Positions 1 through 6,608 of a stretch of DNA of 11,727 nt are shown here, piece by piece. Both the position numbers and the translations under genes were made by a program. Under the pieces are notes generated by a model that saw nothing but the letters and a program-made list of their open reading frames with translations, was not told the origin of the DNA and did no database searches. Each line of letters begins with the position of its first letter. Positions within the stretch are counted from its first letter, which is position 1. The DNA comes from an uncultured Eubacteriales bacterium. Lineage in GTDB: Bacteria; Bacillota; Clostridia; Oscillospirales; Oscillospiraceae. The stretch is taken from contig UQUO01000059.1 in the NCBI GenBank assembly GCA_900544295.1, positions 1 through 11,727 on the forward strand. Direction: 5' to 3'.

Positions 1-11
1 CAGGAGGGGGT

Positions 12-46
12 CAAAGGGGGGACCCTCGCCGGGGGTCCCCCCTTTG
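12..46. repeat. Perfect 14-bp inverted repeat (hairpin)
   Basis: CAAAGGGGGGACCC at 12-25 pairs perfectly with GGGTCCCCCCTTTG at 33-46 around the 7-base loop TCGCCGG. No T-run follows on either strand, so it does not look like a standard intrinsic terminator. It is probably an extragenic palindromic repeat of the host genome. Confidence 0.85.
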
Positions 47-67
47 CGGGCGGCCTAAGCCGCCCGC
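46..67. repeat. Perfect 9-bp inverted repeat (hairpin)
   Basis: GCGGGCGGC at 46-54 pairs with GCCGCCCGC at 59-67 around the loop CTAA. It abuts the 12-46 palindrome and shares base 46, giving a double hairpin. Its role is unknown; no T-run follows. Confidence 0.8.
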
Positions 68-113
68 AGCCCGCGCGACACCGCGGTGCCGGTGGTGAAC
101 GAAGGGAAGGGTC

Positions 114-273
114 GTCGAGGACGCCGCCCCCTACGGCGGGGGGGAAACGGGCCATGTGCCGCATAATATACCGCGAGACCATCCCACGCCCGGGCGGGGG
201 CCGGTGGAACGCGGTGGGGTCGGCGGAAACCGCAGCAGCGGGACGTCGAGGACGCCGTCCCCTACAGGGCGGG
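114..273. repeat. Two imperfect direct copies of an intergenic repeat
   Basis: GTCGAGGACGCCG begins at 114 and again at 245, 131 bases apart. In both copies it continues as a C-rich run, then CTAC, then a G-rich run, to 140 and 273. Each copy is preceded at varying distance by a GCCGGTGG element (88-95 and 209-216). The C-run, CTAC, G-run core can fold on itself. This looks like a dispersed intergenic repeat family rather than coding DNA. Confidence 0.6.
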
Positions 274-312
274 TGCGGCGCCGTGGGACCGCCGTTTACG
301 CTGATTGAATAC

Positions 313-340
313 AAAACGCCGCCCTCCGGGCGGCGTTTTT
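313..340. terminator. Bidirectional intrinsic terminator
   Basis: AAAACGCCGCCC at 313-324 and GGGCGGCGTTTT at 328-339 form a perfect 12-bp stem around the loop TCC, with T-runs available on both strands. It is the second terminator met by transcripts leaving the minus-strand protease gene. It would also stop any plus-strand transcript entering from the left. Confidence 0.85.
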
Positions 341-359
341 GCTTGTCGCTGATAAAATA

Positions 360-391
360 CAAACAACCGGCCCCGAGGGGCCGGCCGTTTG
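360..391 (-). terminator. Intrinsic terminator downstream of the HtrA-like gene
   Basis: Read on the minus strand, CAAACGGCCGGCC (391-379) pairs with GGCCGGTTGTTTG (372-360) as one continuous stem, because the two inner positions form G-U pairs in RNA. On the plus strand the same positions are AA/CC mismatches. The structure is therefore better on the minus strand, as expected for termination of the protease transcript about 50 bases after its stop codon. A U-rich tail (TATTTTATC) follows on that strand. Confidence 0.8.
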
Positions 392-439
392 CAAAAAGAG
401 AGGGGAAAATGTATGGAAAAGGAGTGAGAAGTATCTGAT

Positions 440-1831
440 TCAGTATATGTCGCTCGTATCAACGAGCTCCACATCCACGTAGAGGGTCTCGCCGTCGCGG
501 AAGATGGTGAAGGTCATGATGTCCCCGACCTCGTATTCGGAGATGATGGCCGAGACGTCGGAGGTCTGGCGCACGCCTATGCCGTTTATCTGGGTGACTA
601 TGTCGCCCACCTGGATGCCCTTGGCCTCGGCGTCGGAGCCGGGGGTGACGGCGCTGACGTACAGGCCCTCCGGAATCTCAAAGTAGCTGGCCGCGCTGTC
701 GGGTATCTGGCCCACCGTGATGCCCACGGCGGGGCGGCCCGTGACCACGCCCTCGGATATGAGCTCGTCCACGACGGCCTTGATGGTGGAGACCGGGATG
801 GCGAAGCCTATGCCCTCGATGCCGGTGGCGCTGGAGTTGGCGGCCTTCATCTTCATGTTGGTGATGCCGACCACCTGGCCGTGCATGTTGATGAGCGGCC
901 CGCCGGAGTTGCCGTCGTTTATGGCGGCGTTGGTCTGCAGGAGGGTCATGGAGTGGTTGTTGTAGGAGATGTCACGGCTTATGGCGGAGATGATGCCGTC
1001 CGTCAGCGTGCCGCGCAGCTCCGCGCCCAGGGGATTGCCTATGGCGGCCACCGCGTCTCCCACGGAGACCTGGTCGGAGCAGAACTCCGCCGGGCTCAGG
1101 CCCCCGGCCTCTATCTTGAGCACCGCGAGGTCGCTGACCCCGTCCATGCCGACGAGCTTGGCCTCGAACTCTCTGTCGTCCCAGAGCGTCACCGTGGCGG
1201 AATATGCGCCCTCAATTATGTGGGCGTTCGTGGCGATGTAGCCGTCCTCTGAGATGACTATGCCCGTGCCCCAGTAGTAGCTGGTATCGCTCACCATGGC
1301 GGTTATGCTGACTACGGAGGGGTAGCACCTGGCGTAGATCTCGCTCAGGCTCAAAGTCTCCGTCTCAGGTTCGGGGACGGGCTCAAGGCTGAAGCCCCCG
1401 GCGGCCTGGTATTTGGGGATGCTGCTGTCGGAGATGCCGCCTGTAGTGCCCTCGTAGTAGTCCTCGAAGAAATCGCGGAAGTCGTCGTAGCCCATCTCGG
1501 GCAGGTCGCCTCCGCTCTCTGTGCTCCCTGGGGAGAAGGCCGTGCGCCCGTCCCTGGAGAAGAGCACCGCCGTCGCCGCTATGATGACGAAGGCCAGCAG
1601 GCAGATGCCGGCGACGCGGAAGCCCGTGCGCGGGCGTTTGGGTGCGTGGTCCTCCTCGGACCAATATGGCTCGCAGTAGGCTGGAGAGGGGCCGGCGGAG
1701 CGGCGGGGAGGTAGTTGTGTGGGGTGGGGAGCCGCTTCCGCCGGCGGGGGTGCTGTGGGCCTTTCGGGGGCCGCCGGCCCTGGATCTGTGTCATACCAGC
1801 CGGACTGCCAGCTCTGAGGTCTTTCGTTCAT
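440..1831 (-). CDS. HtrA/DegP-type membrane-anchored serine protease with PDZ domain
   Basis: This 463-residue protein belongs to the HtrA/DegP family (trypsin-fold protease plus PDZ), which degrades or refolds misfolded proteins outside the membrane. Residues 1-70 are a proline-rich, presumably cytoplasmic tail. Residues 71-91 form a single membrane segment, and 92-160 an acidic, aromatic linker. The protease domain (about 161-365) carries the full triad: His204 in TNAHII, Asp234 in SDLAVLKI and Ser309 in NDGNSGGPL. One PDZ domain fills about 367-455. The layout and length fit Gram-positive surface HtrA proteins. The ATG at 1831 is preceded by a G-rich ribosome binding site. The gene follows the sensor kinase gene by 81 bases and has its own candidate promoter, so it may be transcribed both alone and by read-through. 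Orthology to a particular htrA paralog cannot be settled from sequence alone. Confidence 0.93.
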   Translation of the reverse strand: MNERPQSWQSGWYDTDPGPAAPERPTAPPPAEAAPHPTQLPPRRSAGPSPAYCEPYWSEEDHAPKRPRTGFRVAGICLLAFVIIAATAVLFSRDGRTAFSPGSTESGGDLPEMGYDDFRDFFEDYYEGTTGGISDSSIPKYQAAGGFSLEPVPEPETETLSLSEIYARCYPSVVSITAMVSDTSYYWGTGIVISEDGYIATNAHIIEGAYSATVTLWDDREFEAKLVGMDGVSDLAVLKIEAGGLSPAEFCSDQVSVGDAVAAIGNPLGAELRGTLTDGIISAISRDISYNNHSMTLLQTNAAINDGNSGGPLINMHGQVVGITNMKMKAANSSATGIEGIGFAIPVSTIKAVVDELISEGVVTGRPAVGITVGQIPDSAASYFEIPEGLYVSAVTPGSDAEAKGIQVGDIVTQINGIGVRQTSDVSAIISEYEVGDIMTFTIFRDGETLYVDVELVDTSDIY

Positions 1832-1870
1832 GTGGCTTACCCCCTGAGGTCAGTTTAAAAATACGCTCGA

Positions 1871-1913
1871 ATTTTGTGCTGGGTATGAATAAGTTTGAAA
1901 CATTCTGTGAATT
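1871..1913 (-). promoter_or_regulatory. Candidate promoter and shared upstream box for the HtrA-like gene
   Basis: On the minus strand, TTCAAA (1899-1894) and CAAAAT (1876-1871) are spaced by 17 bases; each matches four of six sigma-A consensus bases. Just upstream, plus-strand TCTGTGAATT at 1904-1913 matches a box also found before the response regulator gene and the PstS-like gene. It overlaps the stop codon of the kinase gene. The weak -10/-35 plus an upstream box suggests an activated promoter. This is inference. Confidence 0.45.
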
Positions 1914-3448
1914 CACTCCTCCTCCGGCGGCTCACCGGCGGCCTGCTCCTGCCCGGCCTTTTTGCGCGGCTCGGGCTTCTTGCGCTGTTCGGGCTTCTTG
2001 CGCGGCTCGGCCTTCTGCTTTGGCTCCCGCGCGAGGGTGAGGGTGAAGACGAAGTCCGTGACCCCGTCCCGGCTCGTGACGGCGATGTCCTCATTGTGCG
2101 CGTCGAGGATGCTCTTGACGAGGTAGAGGCCGAGGCCCACCCCGTCGCGGTCGAGGCTGCGGGAGCGGTCGGACTTGTGGAAGCGGTCGAAGATGAGGGG
2201 CAGGTCGTCCGCCGGGATGGTCTCGCCCCTGTTTTTCACCGAGACGTAGGCCTTGCCGCCCTGCTTCCACAGGGATATGGTGACGGCAGTGCCCTCGGAG
2301 GCAAACTTTACGGCGTTGTCCAGGAGGTTATAGAGCACCTGGGTGATGGAATCCGGGTCCGCGGTGACGCTCATGTGGTCCTCGGGCAGCTGCAGCTGCA
2401 TATCGAGGCCCTTCTCCTCCGTGCGCCCGTCGAAGCTGAGCAGGGTGCGGATTATGAGCTCGTTCAGATCGAAATCCCGGCGCTTCGTGAGGTCTGAGCC
2501 CTGGCTCTCCATGCGCGAGAGGCTCAGCATGTGCCGCACGAGGCGGGAGAGGCGGCGCGTCTCGTCAGCGATTGTGGCGAGATACTTGTCCTCCTGCTCC
2601 TTGGGTATGGTGCCGTCGAGGATGCCGTCGGCAAAGCCGGCGATGGTGGTCATGGGGGTCTTGAGCTCGTGGGAGACGTTGGCGATGAACTCGTTGCGCT
2701 GCTGCTCCGAGCGTTCAAGGCTGTCGGCCATGTTGTTGAAGGAGCTCGTCAGCGCGGCCAGCTCGTCCGTACCCTTGTCCTCGCGGACGCGGACGGAGAA
2801 GTCGCCGTGCGCGAAGCGCCGCGCCGCGGCCGTCATCTCGTCCAGGGGCTCGGCCATCTTCTTGGAGACCACCAGCGAGAGCACCAGCGCCAGGAAGAGC
2901 ACGGCCAGCGTGACGGCGAAGAAGACCCAGATGAAAGCGCTCCAGGCGCCCATGATGGTCGAGCGGTCCGTGCTGACGAAGATGTAGCCCACAGGCGCGC
3001 CCGAGTCCGCCACGGTCATCGCCATGGCAAAGACATAGCGCTGGGAGGAAAAAAGCCCGCCCAGATCCGTCACGATATCGAGGCTGCCCTGCTGCTCAAG
3101 GGTGTTGATGTAGCTCGCATCAACGCTGCGGCCCAGGTGCTGGCAGCGTCCCAGCTCGTCCGAGCAGGAGATGATTAGGCCCTCGTCGTTCGTTATGAAA
3201 ATGTGGTTGCCGGAGATGAGGGAGGTGCCGTTGAGCAGTATGCGCAGGCGCAGGTCCGTCAATCCTTCCTCGTAGACGAGGCTGGTGGTGAGCCGCGAGA
3301 TGACACGGGCGTTGGACTCCATGTTGTCCCTGTGGGACTTTATGATGTAGCCCTGGCCTATGAAGACGAAAGCCACGCCTATCATCAGGAAGCTCACGAG
3401 CACCATTATGGCCGTCGCGAGGAAGTTTTTAAAGTAAATACTCTTCAT
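1913..3448 (-). CDS. Membrane sensor histidine kinase of a two-component system
   Basis: This 511-residue protein senses an external signal and phosphorylates the regulator encoded just upstream. Membrane segments lie at about 11-33 and 168-195 and flank an extracytoplasmic domain of about 130 residues. Then come HAMP (about 195-248), a HisKA domain with phospho-acceptor His260 in SHELKTP, and a HATPase domain with N box NLLDNAVKFA (374-383) and G box DGVGLGL (435-441). The C-terminus (about 475-511) is an unusual charged tail built of hexapeptide repeats of the KKPEPR type. The ATG at 3448 is chosen because the membrane segment starts there. Upstream in-frame sequence overlaps the regulator gene and is not hydrophobic. 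The start lacks a well-placed Shine-Dalgarno site, so translation probably depends on the regulator gene, which ends 17 bases earlier. The domain order resembles PhoR or CssS; the signal is unknown. Confidence 0.93.
   Translation of the reverse strand: MKSIYFKNFLATAIMVLVSFLMIGVAFVFIGQGYIIKSHRDNMESNARVISRLTTSLVYEEGLTDLRLRILLNGTSLISGNHIFITNDEGLIISCSDELGRCQHLGRSVDASYINTLEQQGSLDIVTDLGGLFSSQRYVFAMAMTVADSGAPVGYIFVSTDRSTIMGAWSAFIWVFFAVTLAVLFLALVLSLVVSKKMAEPLDEMTAAARRFAHGDFSVRVREDKGTDELAALTSSFNNMADSLERSEQQRNEFIANVSHELKTPMTTIAGFADGILDGTIPKEQEDKYLATIADETRRLSRLVRHMLSLSRMESQGSDLTKRRDFDLNELIIRTLLSFDGRTEEKGLDMQLQLPEDHMSVTADPDSITQVLYNLLDNAVKFASEGTAVTISLWKQGGKAYVSVKNRGETIPADDLPLIFDRFHKSDRSRSLDRDGVGLGLYLVKSILDAHNEDIAVTSRDGVTDFVFTLTLAREPKQKAEPRKKPEQRKKPEPRKKAGQEQAAGEPPEEE
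1958..2029. repeat. Four 18-bp tandem repeats encoding a hexapeptide tail
   Basis: Four consecutive 18-bp units start at 1958, 1976, 1994 and 2012. The first three differ at few positions, for example CTTCTTGCGCGGCTCGG; the fourth is degenerate. On the minus strand they encode EPKQKA, EPRKKP, EQRKKP and EPRKKA in the C-terminal tail of the histidine kinase. An 18-bp period keeps the frame when units are gained or lost. Confidence 0.85.
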
Positions 3449-3465
3449 AGGCCGTCGCGGGGGCC

Positions 3466-4155
3466 TCAGCTCCCGCTCACCTCGAACTTGTAGCCCACGC
3501 CCCAGACCGTCTTGAGCGACCACTTGTCCGAGACGCCCTCAAGCTTCTCCCTCAGCCTTTTTATATGCACGTCCACGGTGCGGGAGTCCCCGAAATAATC
3601 GAAGCCCCAGACCTCGTCCAGCAGCTGGTTGCGGGTGTAGACCCGGTTGGGCGAGGCGGCCAGGTGGTAGAGCAGCTCCATCTCCTTGGGAGGTGTGTCC
3701 ACCTTCTTGCCGTCCACTATGAGCTCGTAGGAGTCGAGGTTTATGACGAGCTTGTCGTACTCCAGCTTCTTTGCGGCGGGGCCTTCCCCGCCCTCGCGCC
3801 GGCGCATGACGGCGTGTATGCGCGCGATGAGCTCCTTCACCTCGAAGGGCTTCGTCACGTAGTCGTCCGCGCCCATCTCAAGGCCGGAGACCTTGTCGTA
3901 GGTCTCGCCTTTGGCCGTCAGCATGATGATGGGCACGTCCGAGACTGCGCGCACCTCCCGGCAGACCTGCCAGCCGTCCATGACGGGCAGCATGATGTCG
4001 AGGAGTATGACGTCCGGGTGCTCGTCCGTCGCCAGCTGGAGGCCCTTGCCGCCGTCCGCGGCTATGGCCACCTCGAAGCCGTCCTTTTCCAGATAGAGCC
4101 GGAGCAGTTCGGCTATATTTTTGTCGTCTTCTATTACAAGCGCCTTTTTATTCAT
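3466..4155 (-). CDS. OmpR/PhoB-family response regulator
   Basis: This 229-residue DNA-binding regulator is the partner of the adjacent kinase. The receiver domain (about 3-118) has the acidic pair Asp10-Asp11, phospho-acceptor Asp53 in LLDIMLP, Thr80 and Lys102 in TKPF, so it should be phosphorylated normally. A winged-helix output domain (about 130-226) carries the recognition-helix region SRTVDVHIKRLREKL. Length and layout are typical for PhoB/OmpR proteins. The ATG at 4155 has GGAGGG seven bases upstream. The gene starts the kinase operon. A candidate PHO-like box at 4211-4229 in its own promoter suggests autoregulation. The precise subfamily (PhoB/PhoP, CssR or another) cannot be assigned from sequence alone. 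Confidence 0.95.
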   Translation of the reverse strand: MNKKALVIEDDKNIAELLRLYLEKDGFEVAIAADGGKGLQLATDEHPDVILLDIMLPVMDGWQVCREVRAVSDVPIIMLTAKGETYDKVSGLEMGADDYVTKPFEVKELIARIHAVMRRREGGEGPAAKKLEYDKLVINLDSYELIVDGKKVDTPPKEMELLYHLAASPNRVYTRNQLLDEVWGFDYFGDSRTVDVHIKRLREKLEGVSDKWSLKTVWGVGYKFEVSGS

Positions 4156-4183
4156 TGCGTTTCCCTCCGTTTCAGGCGACTGT

Positions 4184-4229
4184 ATTCTACACTGGCCCCG
4201 GGCCGCCTTGGGTTAAGAATCTGTTAATT
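4184..4229 (-). promoter_or_regulatory. Candidate promoter of the two-component operon with PHO-like direct repeat
   Basis: On the minus strand, TTAACA (4227-4222) and TTAACC (4216-4211) form a direct repeat with an 11-base period. They are followed by a -10-like TAGAAT (4189-4184) and then the regulator start codon at 4155. No good -35 hexamer sits 17 bases before the -10. An 11-base repeat in place of a -35 is the known layout of PhoP/PhoB-activated promoters. On the plus strand the upstream repeat reads TCTGTTAATT (4220-4229), a box shared with two other promoters in the window. Binding is inferred. Confidence 0.5.
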
Positions 4230-4230
4230 T

Positions 4231-4261
4231 AAAAGGAGCGGCGCTGAGGTCCGCTCCTTTT
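4231..4261 (-). terminator. Intrinsic terminator after the WG-repeat lipoprotein gene
   Basis: AAAAGGAGCGG (4231-4241) and CCGCTCCTTTT (4251-4261) form a perfect 11-bp stem around a 9-base loop, 17 bases past the stop codon at 4279. It separates the lipoprotein operon from the two-component operon. The T-run is longer on the plus strand, so it should work in both directions. Confidence 0.8.
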
Positions 4262-4278
4262 TTATCCTTTCCGCAGGC

Positions 4279-5724
4279 TCAGTCCGCCTCCGGGGCCGTG
4301 ACGCGGAAGACCCACTCGTCGCCGGAGCTCTTCCAGCCGAGGCTGGAGCCGTCCTCGCAGTAGACGTAGCCGTCCATAACGACGCCCGCGCAGCCGGAGG
4401 CAAGGTAGGCCCCGCCCGAGTCGTAAAGGCGGCCGCTCTCGGCGTCGTAGATATAGGTCTGCCCCGTCACGGGGTCCTCGATGAACGAGCAGTCCCCCGA
4501 GACCACAACGCGGCTGTAGTTGTCCATGACGACCTTGGCCCCGTCCGCCAGCATGACGAGCCAGAGCTCCCCGGAGCGGCCCATGAGCCGCTCTCCGCCG
4601 GAGAAATAGACCTGGGAGCCGTCCGTGCGGAATACGCGCACGCCGTTCTCGCCCTCGACCCAGTAGCCGCCGTCGCAGGGGATGCCCGCGTAGCCGTAGA
4701 AGCTGGCCTCCTCCAGCGCCGTCGTGTAGTAGGAGTCCCCCGCCACGACGTAGCCGTTGCCTATCATGACGCTGTCAACGCCCGGGAACTCGCGCTTTAC
4801 GGAGCCGCTCTTGTCTATGACGCACCAGACGCCGTTCCTCTTAACTGCCGCAAGGTTCCCGGTAAAGCTGCCCGCCTCCTCGAAGGCCGGGTCGATGGCA
4901 GACTCGCCGTTCGTGTCGATGTAGCCCCAGACGCCGTTCACCTTTACGGCGGCGAGCCCGCCCGAGAAGGGCAGGGCGTCGTCAAAGAAGCTCGCGCGCT
5001 CCGAGGCGCGGTTGAGGACCGTGCCGTCCGCGGAGATGAAGCCCTTCTGCCCGTTCACGTAGACGATGCTCATGAGCCCGCCCTCGCACTGGGAGAGGCT
5101 GGCCACGCTGCCCGCCTGGAGGTTGTAGAGCTCTCCGAAGCTCTCCGTATCAAAGACCACATTGCCGTCCTCGTCGAAGCAGACGGCTATGTTGGCGTTC
5201 TCGTCCGCTATGCACAGGACGCCGAGCTCCATGGGGATGACGGAGACATAGTCGTAGCCCGTCGTCCAGGAGCCGTCTGCGCCGCAGACGGCGAACTTGC
5301 CGTTCGGGCCTTCCAGCATGTAGATGTCGAGGTACTTCACCTCGTAGCCCGCGGAGTAGTTTGCAAGGACCACCATGCCGCAGACGGGGTCGAGGACGAT
5401 CTCGCCCTGCTCCGTCACCAGCCCGCCGCCGAATGGCAGCAGCCTGCCGTAGCCGTCCGAGGCCTCCAACGCCTCTATGAGAGCGCTGTCCGCACGGGTG
5501 TAGACCGCCTCGAAGGGCTCGTAGTCCGTCAGGCGCTCCCTGTTTGTGTTCACATTGGGGGCGCTGACCTGGACCTCCTGTGCGTCGGCGGAGAGCTCGC
5601 CGTTGTCCGCCCGCTCGATGGCGGGGTCGATGTATTCTTCCTTCACTGTCTCCAGCTGCTCGGTAAAGCCGCAGCCGGAGAGGACGAGCGCCAGAATGAG
5701 CGCCAAAGCAAAGATCCTTTTCAT
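4279..5724 (-). CDS. WG-repeat surface lipoprotein
   Basis: This 481-residue predicted lipoprotein has a hydrophobic signal peptide ending in the lipobox LSGC, with the lipidated cysteine at 18. The middle contains WG-type beta repeats: a weaker one at about 214-237 (NGQKGFISADG) and two clear ones at about 250-310 (GLAAVKVNGVWGYIDTNGE and GNLAAVKRNGVWCVIDKSG). WG repeats occur in many bacterial surface and cytosolic proteins, and their ligand is generally unknown. The mature part has ten cysteines, many for a surface protein. The ATG at 5724 overlaps the stop codon of the upstream PstS-like gene by one base (TAATG) and has GGAGG seven bases before it, which indicates translational coupling and joint function. 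I cannot name a specific role; a sensory or scaffold role at the envelope is a guess. Confidence 0.85.
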   Translation of the reverse strand: MKRIFALALILALVLSGCGFTEQLETVKEEYIDPAIERADNGELSADAQEVQVSAPNVNTNRERLTDYEPFEAVYTRADSALIEALEASDGYGRLLPFGGGLVTEQGEIVLDPVCGMVVLANYSAGYEVKYLDIYMLEGPNGKFAVCGADGSWTTGYDYVSVIPMELGVLCIADENANIAVCFDEDGNVVFDTESFGELYNLQAGSVASLSQCEGGLMSIVYVNGQKGFISADGTVLNRASERASFFDDALPFSGGLAAVKVNGVWGYIDTNGESAIDPAFEEAGSFTGNLAAVKRNGVWCVIDKSGSVKREFPGVDSVMIGNGYVVAGDSYYTTALEEASFYGYAGIPCDGGYWVEGENGVRVFRTDGSQVYFSGGERLMGRSGELWLVMLADGAKVVMDNYSRVVVSGDCSFIEDPVTGQTYIYDAESGRLYDSGGAYLASGCAGVVMDGYVYCEDGSSLGWKSSGDEWVFRVTAPEAD

Positions 5725-6557
5725 TATTCAGCCTCCAGATAACCCTGAGAGGAGATGAACGCCTGGCCGACGCCGCCCTGGAGCCAGAGCCAGAGCGCCC
5801 GCTCGGGCGAATCGTCCGCCGCCGAGGCGCTGATGCCCGCCAGCACGTCCACGCACAGCGGATACTCGCCCGAGGCGATGTTCTCCGCCGTCGGGGCCAC
5901 GCCGTCCACCTCCAGCAGCTTGCAGCCGTCCGCCGCGCCCATGAGCACGGCCTCGTTGTAAAAGCCGTAGCCGAGGACCTCCGCGCTGGTGAGGGCCGCG
6001 CCGCTGTCCGAGACCGCGGCCGAGCCGCCGCCTATGAGCCGCCTGAGCGCCGCCAGCGAGCCGGAGCCCTCCGGCCTGCCCAGGATGGCGATGTCCCCGG
6101 AGCCGCCCATGCCGCTCCAGCTCTTCGTGCCGCCGGACATGACGCTTTTGAGCTGCGCCGAGGTCATGCCGTCCACAGCGCTGCCCTCACCGACGCAGAA
6201 CACCAGGGCGTCCCGGGAGACGACCGCCGTCTCCACATCCTCGGGCAGCTTGTCCGGCTCCGCGGCCAGCACCAGCCCGGCTTCGCCCGAGGCCAGCCTG
6301 TCCCAGGCCTCCTGCGTGTTCCCGAAGGAGAGCAGGTCCGCAACGCCCTCGCGCGTCTCGCCCAGCATGATGGCCGCTATGGCCTCCGCCAGAGGCTCCT
6401 GGGCCGAGCCCCCCGCGAGCGCTGGGAAGTTCGTCCTGTCAAAGCTGTAATCCGCCGCCGCGTCCGGCGTCTGGGTCGGGTCCGGGGCAAAATCCCCGCA
6501 GCCCGCCAGGCCCAGCGCAAGGGCGCATGTCAGAAGTATGGGTATGAGTCTCTTCAT
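5724..6557 (-). CDS. PstS-like phosphate-binding family lipoprotein
   Basis: This 277-residue protein has a signal peptide and the lipobox LAGC, with Cys20 as the lipidated residue. The mature part looks like a PstS/PBP-like domain. It shows a GGSAQEPLAEA stretch (49-59), RDALVFCVGEGS with LKSVMSGGTKSW (about 115-147), the ligand-loop motif RPEGSGSL (161-168), VDGVAPTAENIASGEYPL (218-234) and a C-terminal GQAFISSQGYL segment (264-274). It is shorter than most PstS proteins, and no pstC, pstA, pstB or phoU is present here. It may therefore act as a sensor or accessory binder rather than an ABC-transporter subunit. The ATG at 6557 has GGAGGA five bases upstream and places the signal peptide at the N-terminus; a longer in-frame start at 6623 is rejected. 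Anion specificity is inferred from family. Confidence 0.85.
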   Translation of the reverse strand: MKRLIPILLTCALALGLAGCGDFAPDPTQTPDAAADYSFDRTNFPALAGGSAQEPLAEAIAAIMLGETREGVADLLSFGNTQEAWDRLASGEAGLVLAAEPDKLPEDVETAVVSRDALVFCVGEGSAVDGMTSAQLKSVMSGGTKSWSGMGGSGDIAILGRPEGSGSLAALRRLIGGGSAAVSDSGAALTSAEVLGYGFYNEAVLMGAADGCKLLEVDGVAPTAENIASGEYPLCVDVLAGISASAADDSPERALWLWLQGGVGQAFISSQGYLEAE

Positions 6558-6608
6558 ATATGTCCTCCGCTTTCCGGTCTGTACCTTGGCATTTTCGACA
6601 CGCCTTAT

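Larger units (their letters stand above)
1..439. other. Gene-free intergenic region rich in hairpins and repeats
   Basis: No convincing gene lies in this stretch. Open frames here, for example 154-438 on the plus strand, are low-complexity Gly/Arg/Pro translations of GC-rich repeats, run through terminator hairpins and lack family motifs. The stretch holds two back-to-back perfect inverted repeats (12-46 and 46-67), a CACCGCGGTG palindrome (79-88), an imperfect direct repeat with copies near 114 and 245, and two terminator hairpins (313-340 and 360-391). It is the downstream flank of the minus-strand protease gene. The other flanking gene lies outside the window. Confidence 0.75.

Noticed and set aside
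154..438. 94-codon plus-strand frame in the left flank
   Set aside because: Runs through repeats and two terminator hairpins; no ribosome binding site and no recognisable domain.
1958..2029. Short tandem repeats as a CRISPR array
   Set aside because: The 18-bp units are directly adjacent without spacers and lie in frame in a coding region.
1895..2497. 200-codon plus-strand frame opposite the histidine kinase
   Set aside because: Its start looks hydrophobic only because it reads the antisense of the KKPEPR repeats; the rest is a shadow of the kinase.
3449..3523. N-terminal extension of the histidine kinase from 3523
   Set aside because: It lies within the regulator gene and adds charged residues before the membrane segment.
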